Source of the DNA: Rugamonas fusca
GTDB lineage: Bacteria > Pseudomonadota > Gammaproteobacteria > Burkholderiales > Burkholderiaceae_D
DNA length: 36,878 bases
Reading direction: 5' to 3'
NCBI RefSeq assembly: GCF_014042365.1
Contig: NZ_JACEZS010000037.1
Coordinates: 1-36,878, forward strand
In this document: in pieces, positions 16,578 to 24,285 of the stretch
How positions within the stretch are numbered: position 1 is the first letter of the stretch
Layout of the letters: the number at the start of each line of letters is the position of its first letter
Translations under genes and position numbers: made by a program
Notes under the pieces: generated by a model
What the model was told of the DNA's origin: nothing
The model's database searches: none
The model's input: the letters and a program-made list of their open reading frames with translations, nothing else

Positions 16578-16766
16578 ATGCGCTTTCGCCATTACAAAGG
16601 GGGCGTCTACGAGCTGGTGTGCGAGGCGACCCTGGAAGCGGACCTGACGCCGATGATCGTGTATCGCGCGGCCGATGGTTCCGTGTGGGTGCGGCCCAAG
16701 GACGTGTTCTTTCAGCTGATCGAAGTGGACGGCGTCATGGTGCAGCGCTTCGCGCCCATCAACTGA
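16578..16766 (+). CDS. DUF1653 family protein
   Basis: This 62-residue protein starts MRFRHYKGGVYELV and contains YRAADGSVWVRPKDVFF, the conserved core of the DUF1653 family of unknown function. The predicted fold is a small beta-rich domain. It lies five bases after the stop of the preceding hypothetical gene and four bases before creA, so the three are probably one transcript. Its length is normal for the family. Confidence 0.85.
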   Translation: MRFRHYKGGVYELVCEATLEADLTPMIVYRAADGSVWVRPKDVFFQLIEVDGVMVQRFAPIN

Positions 16767-16770
16767 GCGT

Positions 16771-17250
16771 ATGGCGCGCCTTTCGTCCGTCTGCGCGTTG
16801 GCCCTGCTGTGCGGGGCCGCTGCCGTCCGCGCCGAGAACGTGGGTTCGGTCGATACGGCTTTCCAGCTGCTGGGGCCGGACCACAAGGTGGTGGTGGAGG
16901 TGTTTGACGATCCGCGCGTCGGTGGCGTCAGTTGCTACCTGTCGCGCGCCAGGACGGGCGGCTTCAAGGGCGCCATCGGCCTGGCCGAGGACAAGGCCGA
17001 AGCGTCCGTCGCCTGCCGCCAGGTGGGCGAGATTCATTTCAACGGTGAGCTGCCCAAGCAGGAAGAAGTGTTCTCCGAGCGGGCCTCCCTGTTGTTCAAG
17101 CATGTGCGCGTGGTGCGCATGGTCGATGCCAGGCGCAACGCCCTGGTCTATCTGGTCTATTCCGATCGCCTGATCGATGGCAGTCCCAAAAACAGCGTGA
17201 CGGCGGTGCCCGTTCCTGCCAATATGCCTGTGCCCCTGCGGCGTAAATAA
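16771..17250 (+). CDS. creA: CreA family secreted protein
   Basis: CreA is a conserved periplasmic protein of unknown function. The 159-residue sequence has a signal peptide (1-21, ending VRA) and the family landmarks VGSVDTAFQLLGPDHKVVVE (24-43), FDDPRVGGVSCYLSRA and GLAEDKAEASVACRQVG. Two cysteines in the mature part (about 55 and 82) could form a disulfide. The ATG at 16771 is four bases after the DUF1653 stop. A role should not be inferred from the name, which in enterobacteria comes from the cre locus. Confidence 0.9.
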   Translation: MARLSSVCALALLCGAAAVRAENVGSVDTAFQLLGPDHKVVVEVFDDPRVGGVSCYLSRARTGGFKGAIGLAEDKAEASVACRQVGEIHFNGELPKQEEVFSERASLLFKHVRVVRMVDARRNALVYLVYSDRLIDGSPKNSVTAVPVPANMPVPLRRK

Positions 17251-17304
17251 ATCCCTGTCGCGGACCGCGGTCCGCGCTGTTCGAGGCTTACCACGAGGCT
17301 TACC

Positions 17305-17739
17305 ATGTACCGACTCGCCGCCTGTGCGGCCCTGGCCCTGCTGGCCGGCTGCGCCACCCTGACCGAATCGACCCAGCAGGACGTGGTGGTGCAAACCATT
17401 CTGGACAACCATGAACTGCCCGGCGTGGGCTGTGTGCTTTACAACGACGTGGGCAAATGGTTCGTCACCACGCCGGCGCGCGTCACCATCCGCAAGAGCG
17501 CGGGCGCGCTGCGCATCGATTGCCGCAAGGATGGCGGCGACTGGGCCTACGAGAAAGTGGAATCGAAGGTCAACGCCACCCTGTGGGGGAACGTGGTGCT
17601 GACGGCCGGTGCCGGCTATTTCGTCGACCGCAATACGGGCGCGGGCTTCGATTATCCGTCCACGCTGACGGTCACCATGCACAAGGGCGATACGGGGGAG
17701 GGGGCGCCGCCACCGCCGGCCGGTGTGACGGTGTTCTGA
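17305..17739 (+). CDS. Small lipoprotein
   Basis: The N-terminus MYRLAACAALALLAGC is a lipoprotein signal with the lipobox LAGC, so cysteine 16 should be acylated. Residue 17 is alanine, which predicts outer-membrane sorting. The 144-residue product has cysteines near 43 and 73, and a proline-rich C-terminus (APPPPAG). It resembles small hypothetical lipoproteins of Burkholderiales. No function can be given. It lies 54 bases after creA and may share its transcript. Confidence 0.82.
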   Translation: MYRLAACAALALLAGCATLTESTQQDVVVQTILDNHELPGVGCVLYNDVGKWFVTTPARVTIRKSAGALRIDCRKDGGDWAYEKVESKVNATLWGNVVLTAGAGYFVDRNTGAGFDYPSTLTVTMHKGDTGEGAPPPPAGVTVF

Positions 17740-17751
17740 CGCGGTTCCGAC

Positions 17752-17783
17752 AAAAATGGCGAACCGGCCAGCCGGTTCGCCAT
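17752..17783 (-). terminator. Terminator of pepA
   Basis: ATGGCGAACCGG (17756-17767) pairs perfectly with CCGGTTCGCCAT (17772-17783) across a four-base loop. A run of A residues (17752-17756) gives a T tail on the minus strand. It lies 29 bases beyond the pepA stop and could also slow transcription from the lipoprotein gene. Confidence 0.85.
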
Positions 17784-17811
17784 GCGTACTACGGTGCTAC
17801 GCGCTGCGGAT

Positions 17812-19305
17812 TCAGGCGCGGTTGATCAGGAAGTTGCTCAGCAGGGGCACTGGGCGGCCCGTGGCGCCCTTGGCGCCGCCCGACTTCCAGGCCGTGCCGG
17901 CGATGTCGATGTGGGCCCAGGTGTACTTGCGGGTGAAGTTCTCCAGGAACGCGGCCGCCGTGCACGAGGCGCCGCCCGGCGTGCCGATGTTGGCCAGGTC
18001 CGCGAAGTTGGACTTCAACTGCTCGTTGTACAGTTCACCGATGGGCAGACGCCATGCCGTGTCGCTGGCGGCCTTGCCGGCGGCCAGCAGTTCGGCGGCC
18101 AGCTTCTCGTGGGCTTCATCGTCGCGCGTGAACAGGCCGCTGTTGTGGTGGCCCAGGGCCACGATGCAGGCGCCCGTCAGCGTGGCGATATCGATCACGG
18201 CGGCCGGCTTGAAGCGCTCGGCGTAGGTCAGCGCGTCGCACAGCACCAGGCGGCCTTCGGCGTCCGTGTTGAGGATCTCGATGGTCAGGCCGCTCATCGA
18301 GGTGACGATGTCGCCCGGCTTGGTGGCGCGGCCCGATGGCATGTTCTCGCAGGCGGCGATCACGCCGATCACGTTCAGCTTCAGGTTCATTTCGCCGATG
18401 GCGCGGAAGGTGCCCAGCACCGACGCGGCGCCGCCCATGTCGTACTTCATCTCGTCCATGCCGGCGCCGGCCTTGAGCGAAATGCCGCCCGTGTCGAAGG
18501 TGATGCCTTTACCGACCAGCACCACGGGCGCGTCCTTGGCCTTGCCGCCCATGTGCTTGATGACGATGAACTTCGGTGGCTGCTCGCTGCCGTTCGTCAC
18601 GGACAGGAAGCTGTTCATCTTCAGCGATTCGAGCTGCTTGCGGTCCAGGATCTCGACGTCGAACTTGTATTCCTTGCCCAGCTTCTTGGCCGTGTCGGCC
18701 AGGTAGGTCGGGGTGCACACGTTGGCCGACAGGTTGCCCAGTTCCTTGGTCAGGTCCATGCCGTTGGCGATGGCGATGGCCTGTGCCAGCGCCAGCTTGG
18801 TGCCGGCGTTATTGGGCACGGCCAGTGCGATCTTCTTCACGCCGGTGGGCGCCGGATCCTTCTTGCTCTTCTGGCCGTCGGTGCGGAACACGGCTTCGTG
18901 CGCGGACTGCACCACGTGGCGGATGGCCCAGTTCACATCGCGCTCTTTCACTTCCTCCAGTGGTAATGCGATAATGGCGTCGCTCGCGCCCAGCGTGGCG
19001 AAAACCTTGAGCGCGGCGCCCACGGCGCTGGCGAAGTTCTTTTCGCTGGCCGTTTCGTCGCTGCCCAGCCCCACCAGCAGCACGCGCTCGGCCGCCGCGC
19101 CTTTCACGTCGCGCAGCAGCAGCGTGGTGCCGGCCTTGCCCGTGATGTCGCCGGACTTGAGGGCAGCCGTGATTTCACCCGCGCTGTCGAGCGCCTTGGC
19201 GGCGGCCGACAGCTTCTTGTTCTCGAAAACCGCAACGGCGACGCAGCCGGTCTTGGCCGACGCGATGGTGTTTTTTGTGTCGAATGCTTTTATGCTAAAG
19301 TCCAT
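17812..19305 (-). CDS. pepA: Cytosol (leucyl) aminopeptidase PepA
   Basis: PepA removes N-terminal residues from peptides using two metal ions; some homologues also bind DNA. The 497-residue protein has the M17 family layout, with an N-terminal macro-like domain (about 1-165) and a catalytic domain. The signature NTDAEGRLVL lies near 347-356, with metal ligands in VGKGITFDTGG (about 260-270). The ATG at 19303-19305 has GGAGA upstream on the minus strand. It is divergent from lptF with 118 bases between the starts. Confidence 0.96.
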   Translation of the reverse strand: MDFSIKAFDTKNTIASAKTGCVAVAVFENKKLSAAAKALDSAGEITAALKSGDITGKAGTTLLLRDVKGAAAERVLLVGLGSDETASEKNFASAVGAALKVFATLGASDAIIALPLEEVKERDVNWAIRHVVQSAHEAVFRTDGQKSKKDPAPTGVKKIALAVPNNAGTKLALAQAIAIANGMDLTKELGNLSANVCTPTYLADTAKKLGKEYKFDVEILDRKQLESLKMNSFLSVTNGSEQPPKFIVIKHMGGKAKDAPVVLVGKGITFDTGGISLKAGAGMDEMKYDMGGAASVLGTFRAIGEMNLKLNVIGVIAACENMPSGRATKPGDIVTSMSGLTIEILNTDAEGRLVLCDALTYAERFKPAAVIDIATLTGACIVALGHHNSGLFTRDDEAHEKLAAELLAAGKAASDTAWRLPIGELYNEQLKSNFADLANIGTPGGASCTAAAFLENFTRKYTWAHIDIAGTAWKSGGAKGATGRPVPLLSNFLINRA

Positions 19306-19376
19306 TGGATTCTCCGTGTCGTATGCTCGTATGCATGTTATGCGCGCCTTGTGGGCCGCGGCATCTTACTTAACCT

Positions 19377-19400
19377 AAGGATGCGGGGTTTCGTATCCTT
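19377..19400 (+). other. Hairpin in the pepA-lptF intergenic region
   Basis: AAGGATGCG (19377-19385) pairs with CGTATCCTT (19392-19400), nine pairs including one G-U, with a six-base loop. No T run follows. It lies 24 bases before the lptF start and could be part of the lptFG leader or an operator. No function is assigned. Confidence 0.5.
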
Positions 19401-19423
19401 AACTACCGAATTATAAGCTTCGA

Positions 19424-20557
19424 ATGATCTTTCAACGTGCCCTTCAACGCGAGATGGCCAGTGCGGCCGGGGCGACCTTCACCGTGTTGTTCAGTATTTC
19501 CGTCACCTGGACCCTGATCACCATCCTCGGCAAGGCCGCCGGCGGCAAGGTCGCATCGGGCGACGTGCTGGCCCTGATCCTGTTCGCGGCTTTGAATTAT
19601 CTGCCAACTATCCTGATCCTCACCAGCTTTATTTCGGTGCTGATGGTGGTCACGCGCAGCTACCGTGATTCCGAGATGGTGGTGTGGTTCGCATCGGGCC
19701 TGAGCCTGACCAAGTGGATACGCCCGGTGCTCAACTTCGGCCTGCCGATGGTGCTGCTGACGGCCATGCTCAGTTTCGTCGCCACCCCGTGGGCCAAGCA
19801 GAAAAGCACGGAGTACGTTGAACGCTTCGAGAAGCGCGAGGATCTGCAGAAAGTCTCGCCCGGCCAGTTCCGCGAATCGGCATCGGCCAACCGCATCTTC
19901 TTCGTGGAAGGGGCGGACGGCAAATCGCCGGTGGTGCAGAACGTGTTCGTCAACACGGTCGATGAACATGGCACGGCCGTCATCGTGGCGCGCGAAGGCG
20001 TGATCACGGCGGCCCAGAACGGGGAGCGCTACCTGGTGCTCAAGAACGGCCGCCGCTACCAGGGCGTGCCGGGACAGTCCGATTTCCAGACCATGGAGTT
20101 CGAGCGCTACAGCATGCGCGTGGCCAACCATGCGCAGGACCTGGAGTCCGACCATAGCGCCGACGCGCTCACCACCATGGCGCTGATCAAGCTGACCAGC
20201 AACGAGGCGCGCGCCGAACTGCTGTGGCGCATCGCTTCGCCGATGACCTGCCTGGTGCTGATCCTGCTGGCTATCCCGCTCGGCTTCGTCAACCCGCGCG
20301 CGGGCAGTTCGGCCAACCTGATCATCGCGCTGCTGGTGTTCTTCAGCTATAGCAACCTGGTCAAGCTGGTCGAGGCCAGCGTCAAGCAGGGCCGCTTTGG
20401 CTTCGCGCTGTCGTGGTGGCCGCTGCACCTGGTGGCGGCGCTGTTCGTGCTGGGACTGTTCGCGTGGCGCCTGAACCTGAACCACCGCTACCATCCGCTG
20501 GCGCTGCTGGCGACCTTCAAGCGCGCCGGCGCCAGCAAGGAAGGCGCGAATAAATGA
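19424..20557 (+). CDS. lptF: LPS export permease LptF
   Basis: LptF and LptG form the membrane part of the LptB2FG ABC transporter, which extracts lipopolysaccharide from the inner membrane. The 377-residue protein begins MIFQRALQREMASAAGATF and has three membrane helices, a large periplasmic region (about 125-270) and three more helices (near 275-355), the usual LptF layout. The start at 19424 fits the family N-terminus although no strong ribosome site is visible. Its stop overlaps the lptG start by four bases (ATGA). Confidence 0.96.
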   Translation: MIFQRALQREMASAAGATFTVLFSISVTWTLITILGKAAGGKVASGDVLALILFAALNYLPTILILTSFISVLMVVTRSYRDSEMVVWFASGLSLTKWIRPVLNFGLPMVLLTAMLSFVATPWAKQKSTEYVERFEKREDLQKVSPGQFRESASANRIFFVEGADGKSPVVQNVFVNTVDEHGTAVIVAREGVITAAQNGERYLVLKNGRRYQGVPGQSDFQTMEFERYSMRVANHAQDLESDHSADALTTMALIKLTSNEARAELLWRIASPMTCLVLILLAIPLGFVNPRAGSSANLIIALLVFFSYSNLVKLVEASVKQGRFGFALSWWPLHLVAALFVLGLFAWRLNLNHRYHPLALLATFKRAGASKEGANK

Positions 20558-21723
20558 AGATATTGCAGCGTTATTTCGCCGTCTCCATCCTGCAGGCGGT
20601 GGCGTTCGTGCTGGTGGCCTTCCTGGCCCTGCAAGCGTTCATGGACCTGACAGGCGAACTGCCCTCGATCGGCAAGAATGGCTACGCGATCCAGCACGCC
20701 TTCCTGTATGTGCTGATCCTGTTGCCGGGCCATGTGTACGAAGTGATGCCGCTGGCGGCGCTGATCGGCACCATCTACACGATGGCGCAATTCGCCTCCA
20801 CCTCGGAGTTCACCATCATGCGCGCCTCCAGCATGTCGACCGGCATGGTGGCGTGGATGCTGGCCAAGATCGGCGTGGTGCTGGTGATCGTCACCTTCAT
20901 TTTCGGTGAACTGATCGCGCCGCGCACGGCGCCCATCGCCGACAAGATCAAGCTGGCCGCGCGTGGTGCGGCCATCTCCGGCGAATTCCGCTCCGGCATG
21001 TGGACCAAGGATATCGTCAAGAGCGAGGGCATGACGGGCACGGTGACGGGCTCGCGCTTCTTCAACGTGCGCGAGGTGCGGCCCGATGGCCAGCTGGCCG
21101 ACGTCAAACTGTACGAGTTCGACACCAATTTCCGCCTGCGTTCGCTCACGCTGGCCAAGAGCGCCACCTACCAGGGCAACAACACCTGGCGCCTGGCGGA
21201 CGTGACGGAGAATCTGTTCACCAATTCCGCGCTGCTCAAGCCGGGTAGCGAGGCCAATGTGGAGAACCACTACGCCCAGGCTTCCAGCGGCGTCACCACG
21301 CGGCACAGTGCCACGCTGGACCTGGTGTCGGAGATCACGCCCAAGATTTTGTCCGTGTCCGGCGCCGATCCGGATCGCATGTCGGCCAACGAGCTGGCCG
21401 TGTACACCCGCCACCTGCAGGAGAACAAGCAGGAGACGGAGCGCTTCAAGATCGCGTTCTGGAAGAAGCTGTTCGACCCGCTGGCCATCTTCGTGCTGAT
21501 GGCGCTGGCGCTGCCGTTTGCCTACCTGCATACGCGCGCGGGCGGCGTGAGCCTGAAGATCTTCGTCGGCATCATGATCGGCGTGAGCTTCCTGCTGATT
21601 AATACGCTGTTCTCGCATCTGGGCCTGCTCAGCACCTGGCCCGCCATTTTGACGGCGATCGCCCCGAGCGCCTTGTTCCTGCTGCTGGCGCTTGGCGCCT
21701 TGTGGTGGGTGGAGAGACATTGA
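20554..21723 (+). CDS. lptG: LPS export permease LptG
   Basis: This is the partner of LptF in LPS extraction. The 389-residue protein starts MKILQRYFAVSILQAVAFVL and shows the same architecture: three membrane helices, a periplasmic beta-jellyroll region (about 130-300) and three C-terminal helices (about 305-385). It overlaps lptF by four bases. Its TGA stop (21721-21723) shares one base with the ATG of the next gene, so that gene may be translationally coupled. Confidence 0.96.
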   Translation: MKILQRYFAVSILQAVAFVLVAFLALQAFMDLTGELPSIGKNGYAIQHAFLYVLILLPGHVYEVMPLAALIGTIYTMAQFASTSEFTIMRASSMSTGMVAWMLAKIGVVLVIVTFIFGELIAPRTAPIADKIKLAARGAAISGEFRSGMWTKDIVKSEGMTGTVTGSRFFNVREVRPDGQLADVKLYEFDTNFRLRSLTLAKSATYQGNNTWRLADVTENLFTNSALLKPGSEANVENHYAQASSGVTTRHSATLDLVSEITPKILSVSGADPDRMSANELAVYTRHLQENKQETERFKIAFWKKLFDPLAIFVLMALALPFAYLHTRAGGVSLKIFVGIMIGVSFLLINTLFSHLGLLSTWPAILTAIAPSALFLLLALGALWWVERH

Positions 21724-22094
21724 TGGCCAAGCGTGCCCTGATCCTGTTCGCCCACGGCGCCCGCGCCGCTTCCTGGGCCGCGCCGTTCGAACGCTTGCGC
21801 GACCTGACGCAGGCGCGCATGCCTGACGTGTGCGTGTCGCTGGCCTTCCTGGAATTCATGACGCCCCAGTTGCCGGACCTGGTGACGGAACTGGTGCGCA
21901 GCGGGATCGCGCAGATCACGGTGGTGCCCGTGTTTCTGGGGCAGGGCGGCCATGTGCTGCGTGACCTGCCGGTGATGGTGGATCAATTACGAACGGCGTA
22001 TCCGCAGGCCACCATCAGCGTGGCCGAAGCGGCCGGCGAGAACGCGGCCGTGCTCAACGCCATTTGCGATTACTGCGTGGGCGCTTTAGGTTGA
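21723..22094 (+). CDS. CbiX-like sirohydrochlorin chelatase (short form)
   Basis: This 123-residue protein belongs to the class II chelatases that insert iron or cobalt into sirohydrochlorin. Candidate metal-binding histidines lie in FAHGAR (about 9-14) and QGGHVLRDLP (about 79-88). The single-domain length matches the short CbiX type, which works as a dimer. The ATG at 21723 overlaps the lptG stop by one base (TGATG); an earlier in-frame start inside lptG is unlikely. CobA, encoded 2 kb away, makes precorrin-2, and CysI needs siroheme, so a role in siroheme synthesis is inferred. Confidence 0.85.
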   Translation: MAKRALILFAHGARAASWAAPFERLRDLTQARMPDVCVSLAFLEFMTPQLPDLVTELVRSGIAQITVVPVFLGQGGHVLRDLPVMVDQLRTAYPQATISVAEAAGENAAVLNAICDYCVGALG

Positions 22095-22117
22095 ACCTAT
22101 CGACGATACCGTCGAGA

Positions 22118-22543
22118 TTAGCGTGATTGCGGGGTGATTTTCTGCGCCACGGACCATGTCAGAATGGCTGCGCAAGGCGCTTTGCCAATGGCGTCCAGTA
22201 TCTTGTCGGCGCTGTCGTCTGGCTGAGCGAATTCCCTGCTGCAGGTCATCTTATATAACGGTGCCGGCAAGTCTGTACTGGCGAATGAGGACGGCAAGGG
22301 GGTAAAACCATACTCCGACATAATTTGACCACATTGACGGACTTGTTCGCGCTCTTTAGATTGTACGGAGAGGGTAAATACGAACGTGATGGCATAGCCT
22401 GTGGGAGCAGATATTCGGGGATGCAGGCGCATCGTCTCCGACGGCGAAAGGTGCTGCCCAACCAAAGGGTCCGCAGCGTTGGCAGGCGTGCAGCATTGTG
22501 CGACCAGTGCAGTGAGTCCGGCCGTGAGAGTTCGCAAGCGCAT
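22118..22543 (-). CDS. Hypothetical secreted protein
   Basis: I do not recognise this 141-residue protein. Residues 1-23 look like a signal peptide ending TPANA. The mature part has three cysteines (two possibly paired) and no known motif. An in-frame TGA four codons upstream makes the ATG at 22541-22543 the first possible one, but there is no clear ribosome site. The local base composition is lower in GC than in neighbouring genes. It could be a real lineage-specific gene or a decayed one. Confidence 0.55.
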   Translation of the reverse strand: MRLRTLTAGLTALVAQCCTPANAADPLVGQHLSPSETMRLHPRISAPTGYAITFVFTLSVQSKEREQVRQCGQIMSEYGFTPLPSSFASTDLPAPLYKMTCSREFAQPDDSADKILDAIGKAPCAAILTWSVAQKITPQSR

Positions 22544-22630
22544 GGCAGGTGGTCATGATCGGGTTCTTGATGAACTCATCATGGCACACCAGAACATCGC
22601 TGACCCTGGCATTGGGCGTCCGTTTGACCT

Positions 22631-23443
22631 TTACTTGGTCGCCCGCCGCGTGAGTTTGATCTCGAACAGCTTGGGCCACTGCTTGCCGGTCACGAACAGC
22701 CGGTTGTTGGCCGGGTCGTAGGCGATGCCGTTGAGGACATCGTCGGGGCCCATCTGCTTGCGCTCGGCCCGCAGCAGGGGGCTCAGGTCGATCCAGCCCA
22801 CCACGTTGCCGCTGGCCGGGTCGATGCGGGCAATGACGTCCGTCTGCCAGATATTGGCGTAGATCTCGCCGTTGACCCATTCCAGTTCATTGATCTGATC
22901 CACCGGCACGCCGTTCACGGTGACGGGGATGCGCCGCGTTTCGCGCAGCGTGGCCGGGTCGAGCAGGCGCAGTTCGTTGCTGCCGTCGCTCATGATCAGC
23001 TGCTTGCCGTCCTGGGTCAGGCCCCAGCCTTCGCCGGGATAGGAGAACGTGCGTTTGAGCTTGAAGCTGGCCAGGTCGAACACGTAGCCGACCTGCGTTT
23101 GCCACGTGATGCCCACCAGTTCATTGCCCCACACCGTCATGCCTTCGCCGAACACGTCGGCCGGCAGGTTCGCCTGCTGCAGCACGCGGCCCGTTTCCAG
23201 GTTCACCTTGCGGATCGACGAGCGGCCATGCATGCCGGTGCTCTCGTACAGGAAACCGTCGCGGTACAGCAGCCCTTGCGTGAATGCTTGCGGGTCGTGC
23301 GGATAGGTGTGGACGACGGTGATGTCGTAGACGGGAATGGTATCGGCCAGCGCCGGCGCGGCCACGGGGCCCAGTATCAGGGCCGCACACAGCAGCCATT
23401 TGGACATTGCCGGTTTCAGACTGATTTCACGCACCATACCCAC
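22631..23443 (-). CDS. Glutaminyl-peptide cyclotransferase (bacterial glutamine cyclotransferase family)
   Basis: The family converts N-terminal glutamine of peptides to pyroglutamate and folds as a five-bladed propeller. The protein has a signal sequence (hydrophobic core LLCAALILGPVAAPALA) and blade motifs such as DPQAFTQGL, YESTG, EGWGLTQDG, INELEW and NIWQTDVI. These repeat the conserved family elements, so a periplasmic location is expected. Three starts are possible. The GTG at 23443 has GGAGG five bases upstream and gives 270 residues. ATGs at 23437 and 23407 are in frame, the last leaving a compact signal peptide. Confidence 0.88.
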   Translation of the reverse strand: MGMVREISLKPAMSKWLLCAALILGPVAAPALADTIPVYDITVVHTYPHDPQAFTQGLLYRDGFLYESTGMHGRSSIRKVNLETGRVLQQANLPADVFGEGMTVWGNELVGITWQTQVGYVFDLASFKLKRTFSYPGEGWGLTQDGKQLIMSDGSNELRLLDPATLRETRRIPVTVNGVPVDQINELEWVNGEIYANIWQTDVIARIDPASGNVVGWIDLSPLLRAERKQMGPDDVLNGIAYDPANNRLFVTGKQWPKLFEIKLTRRATK

Positions 23444-23504
23444 TGCCGCCTCCGAGGCTGATCGAAAGCGCCCATTATACGGGCACGTGGGTCGATGGTT
23501 AAGT

Positions 23505-24272
23505 TCAGGCGCGCTGCTGCAACGCCTCGATGGCGGCGGTGAGATTGGCGCTATCGGCTGCCTGGTGGCTGCGCATCTTCATCGCGTCGCCCAGCATGAC
23601 GAGCACGGGGCCGTGGGCCGGACCCAGGCCATGGGCCAGGGAACCGAGCGTTAAACGGCGAATGCGCTGGTCGGGGCGGCTGCAATTTTCGATCACCACC
23701 ACCGGCGTGTCGGGCCGGCGGCCCTGGGCCAGCATGCGGGCGGCGGTGGCCGTCGCTTCGCGTCCGCCCATGTACTGCACCAGCGTATCGGTGTCGGGGA
23801 TGGCGTGATGGTCGCTGTGTTCGGGTGCCGTGCTGGACGTGAAGAAGGCCACGCTGCGCGCCACGCCGCGCTTGGTCAGCGGCTGCTTGGTGGCCGCTGC
23901 CGCGGCCAATGCGGTGGTGATGCCGGGCACCACCTCGACCTCGATGCCGGCTTCCTCCAATGCGCGCAACTCCTCGTCGGCGCGGCCGAACAGCATCGGA
24001 TCGCCGCCCTTGAGTCGCACCACCAGCGGCACCTTGCCGGCATAGTCGACCAGCTGCTTGTTGATGAACTGCTGGGCCGTGGACAGCTGGCCGTAGCGTT
24101 TGCCGACCAGGATTTTTTCCGCTTGGGGACACAACGCCAGCATCTCGTCCGTCACCAGGGCATCGTGCAGCACCACGTCGGCCTGCGCCAGCAGGCGCGC
24201 GCCGCGCAGCGTGATGAGGTCCTGGGCGCCGGGACCGGCGCCGATCAGGTAGACTTTTCCGAGAGCTGGCAT
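23505..24272 (-). CDS. cobA: Uroporphyrinogen-III C-methyltransferase
   Basis: The enzyme methylates uroporphyrinogen III twice to give precorrin-2, the first step toward siroheme. The 255-residue protein is the stand-alone SUMT type, not the CysG fusion. It has the SAM-binding GAGPGAQDL (11-19), RLKGGDP (86-92) and VVPGITTA (114-121) motifs. The ATG at 24270-24272 has AGGAGA upstream. It starts 13 bases after cysN, so it is the last gene of the cys operon. This matches the siroheme need of CysI. Oxidation and chelation of precorrin-2 must come from other proteins, perhaps the CbiX-like one nearby. Confidence 0.94.
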   Translation of the reverse strand: MPALGKVYLIGAGPGAQDLITLRGARLLAQADVVLHDALVTDEMLALCPQAEKILVGKRYGQLSTAQQFINKQLVDYAGKVPLVVRLKGGDPMLFGRADEELRALEEAGIEVEVVPGITTALAAAAATKQPLTKRGVARSVAFFTSSTAPEHSDHHAIPDTDTLVQYMGGREATATAARMLAQGRRPDTPVVVIENCSRPDQRIRRLTLGSLAHGLGPAHGPVLVMLGDAMKMRSHQAADSANLTAAIEALQQRA

Positions 24273-24285
24273 GGCGGTCTCCTGG

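Noticed and set aside
22356..22880. A 174-codon open frame on minus spanning the cyclotransferase end and the secreted hypothetical gene
   Set aside because: It is out of frame with both and rich in Arg and Gln; it is a shadow.
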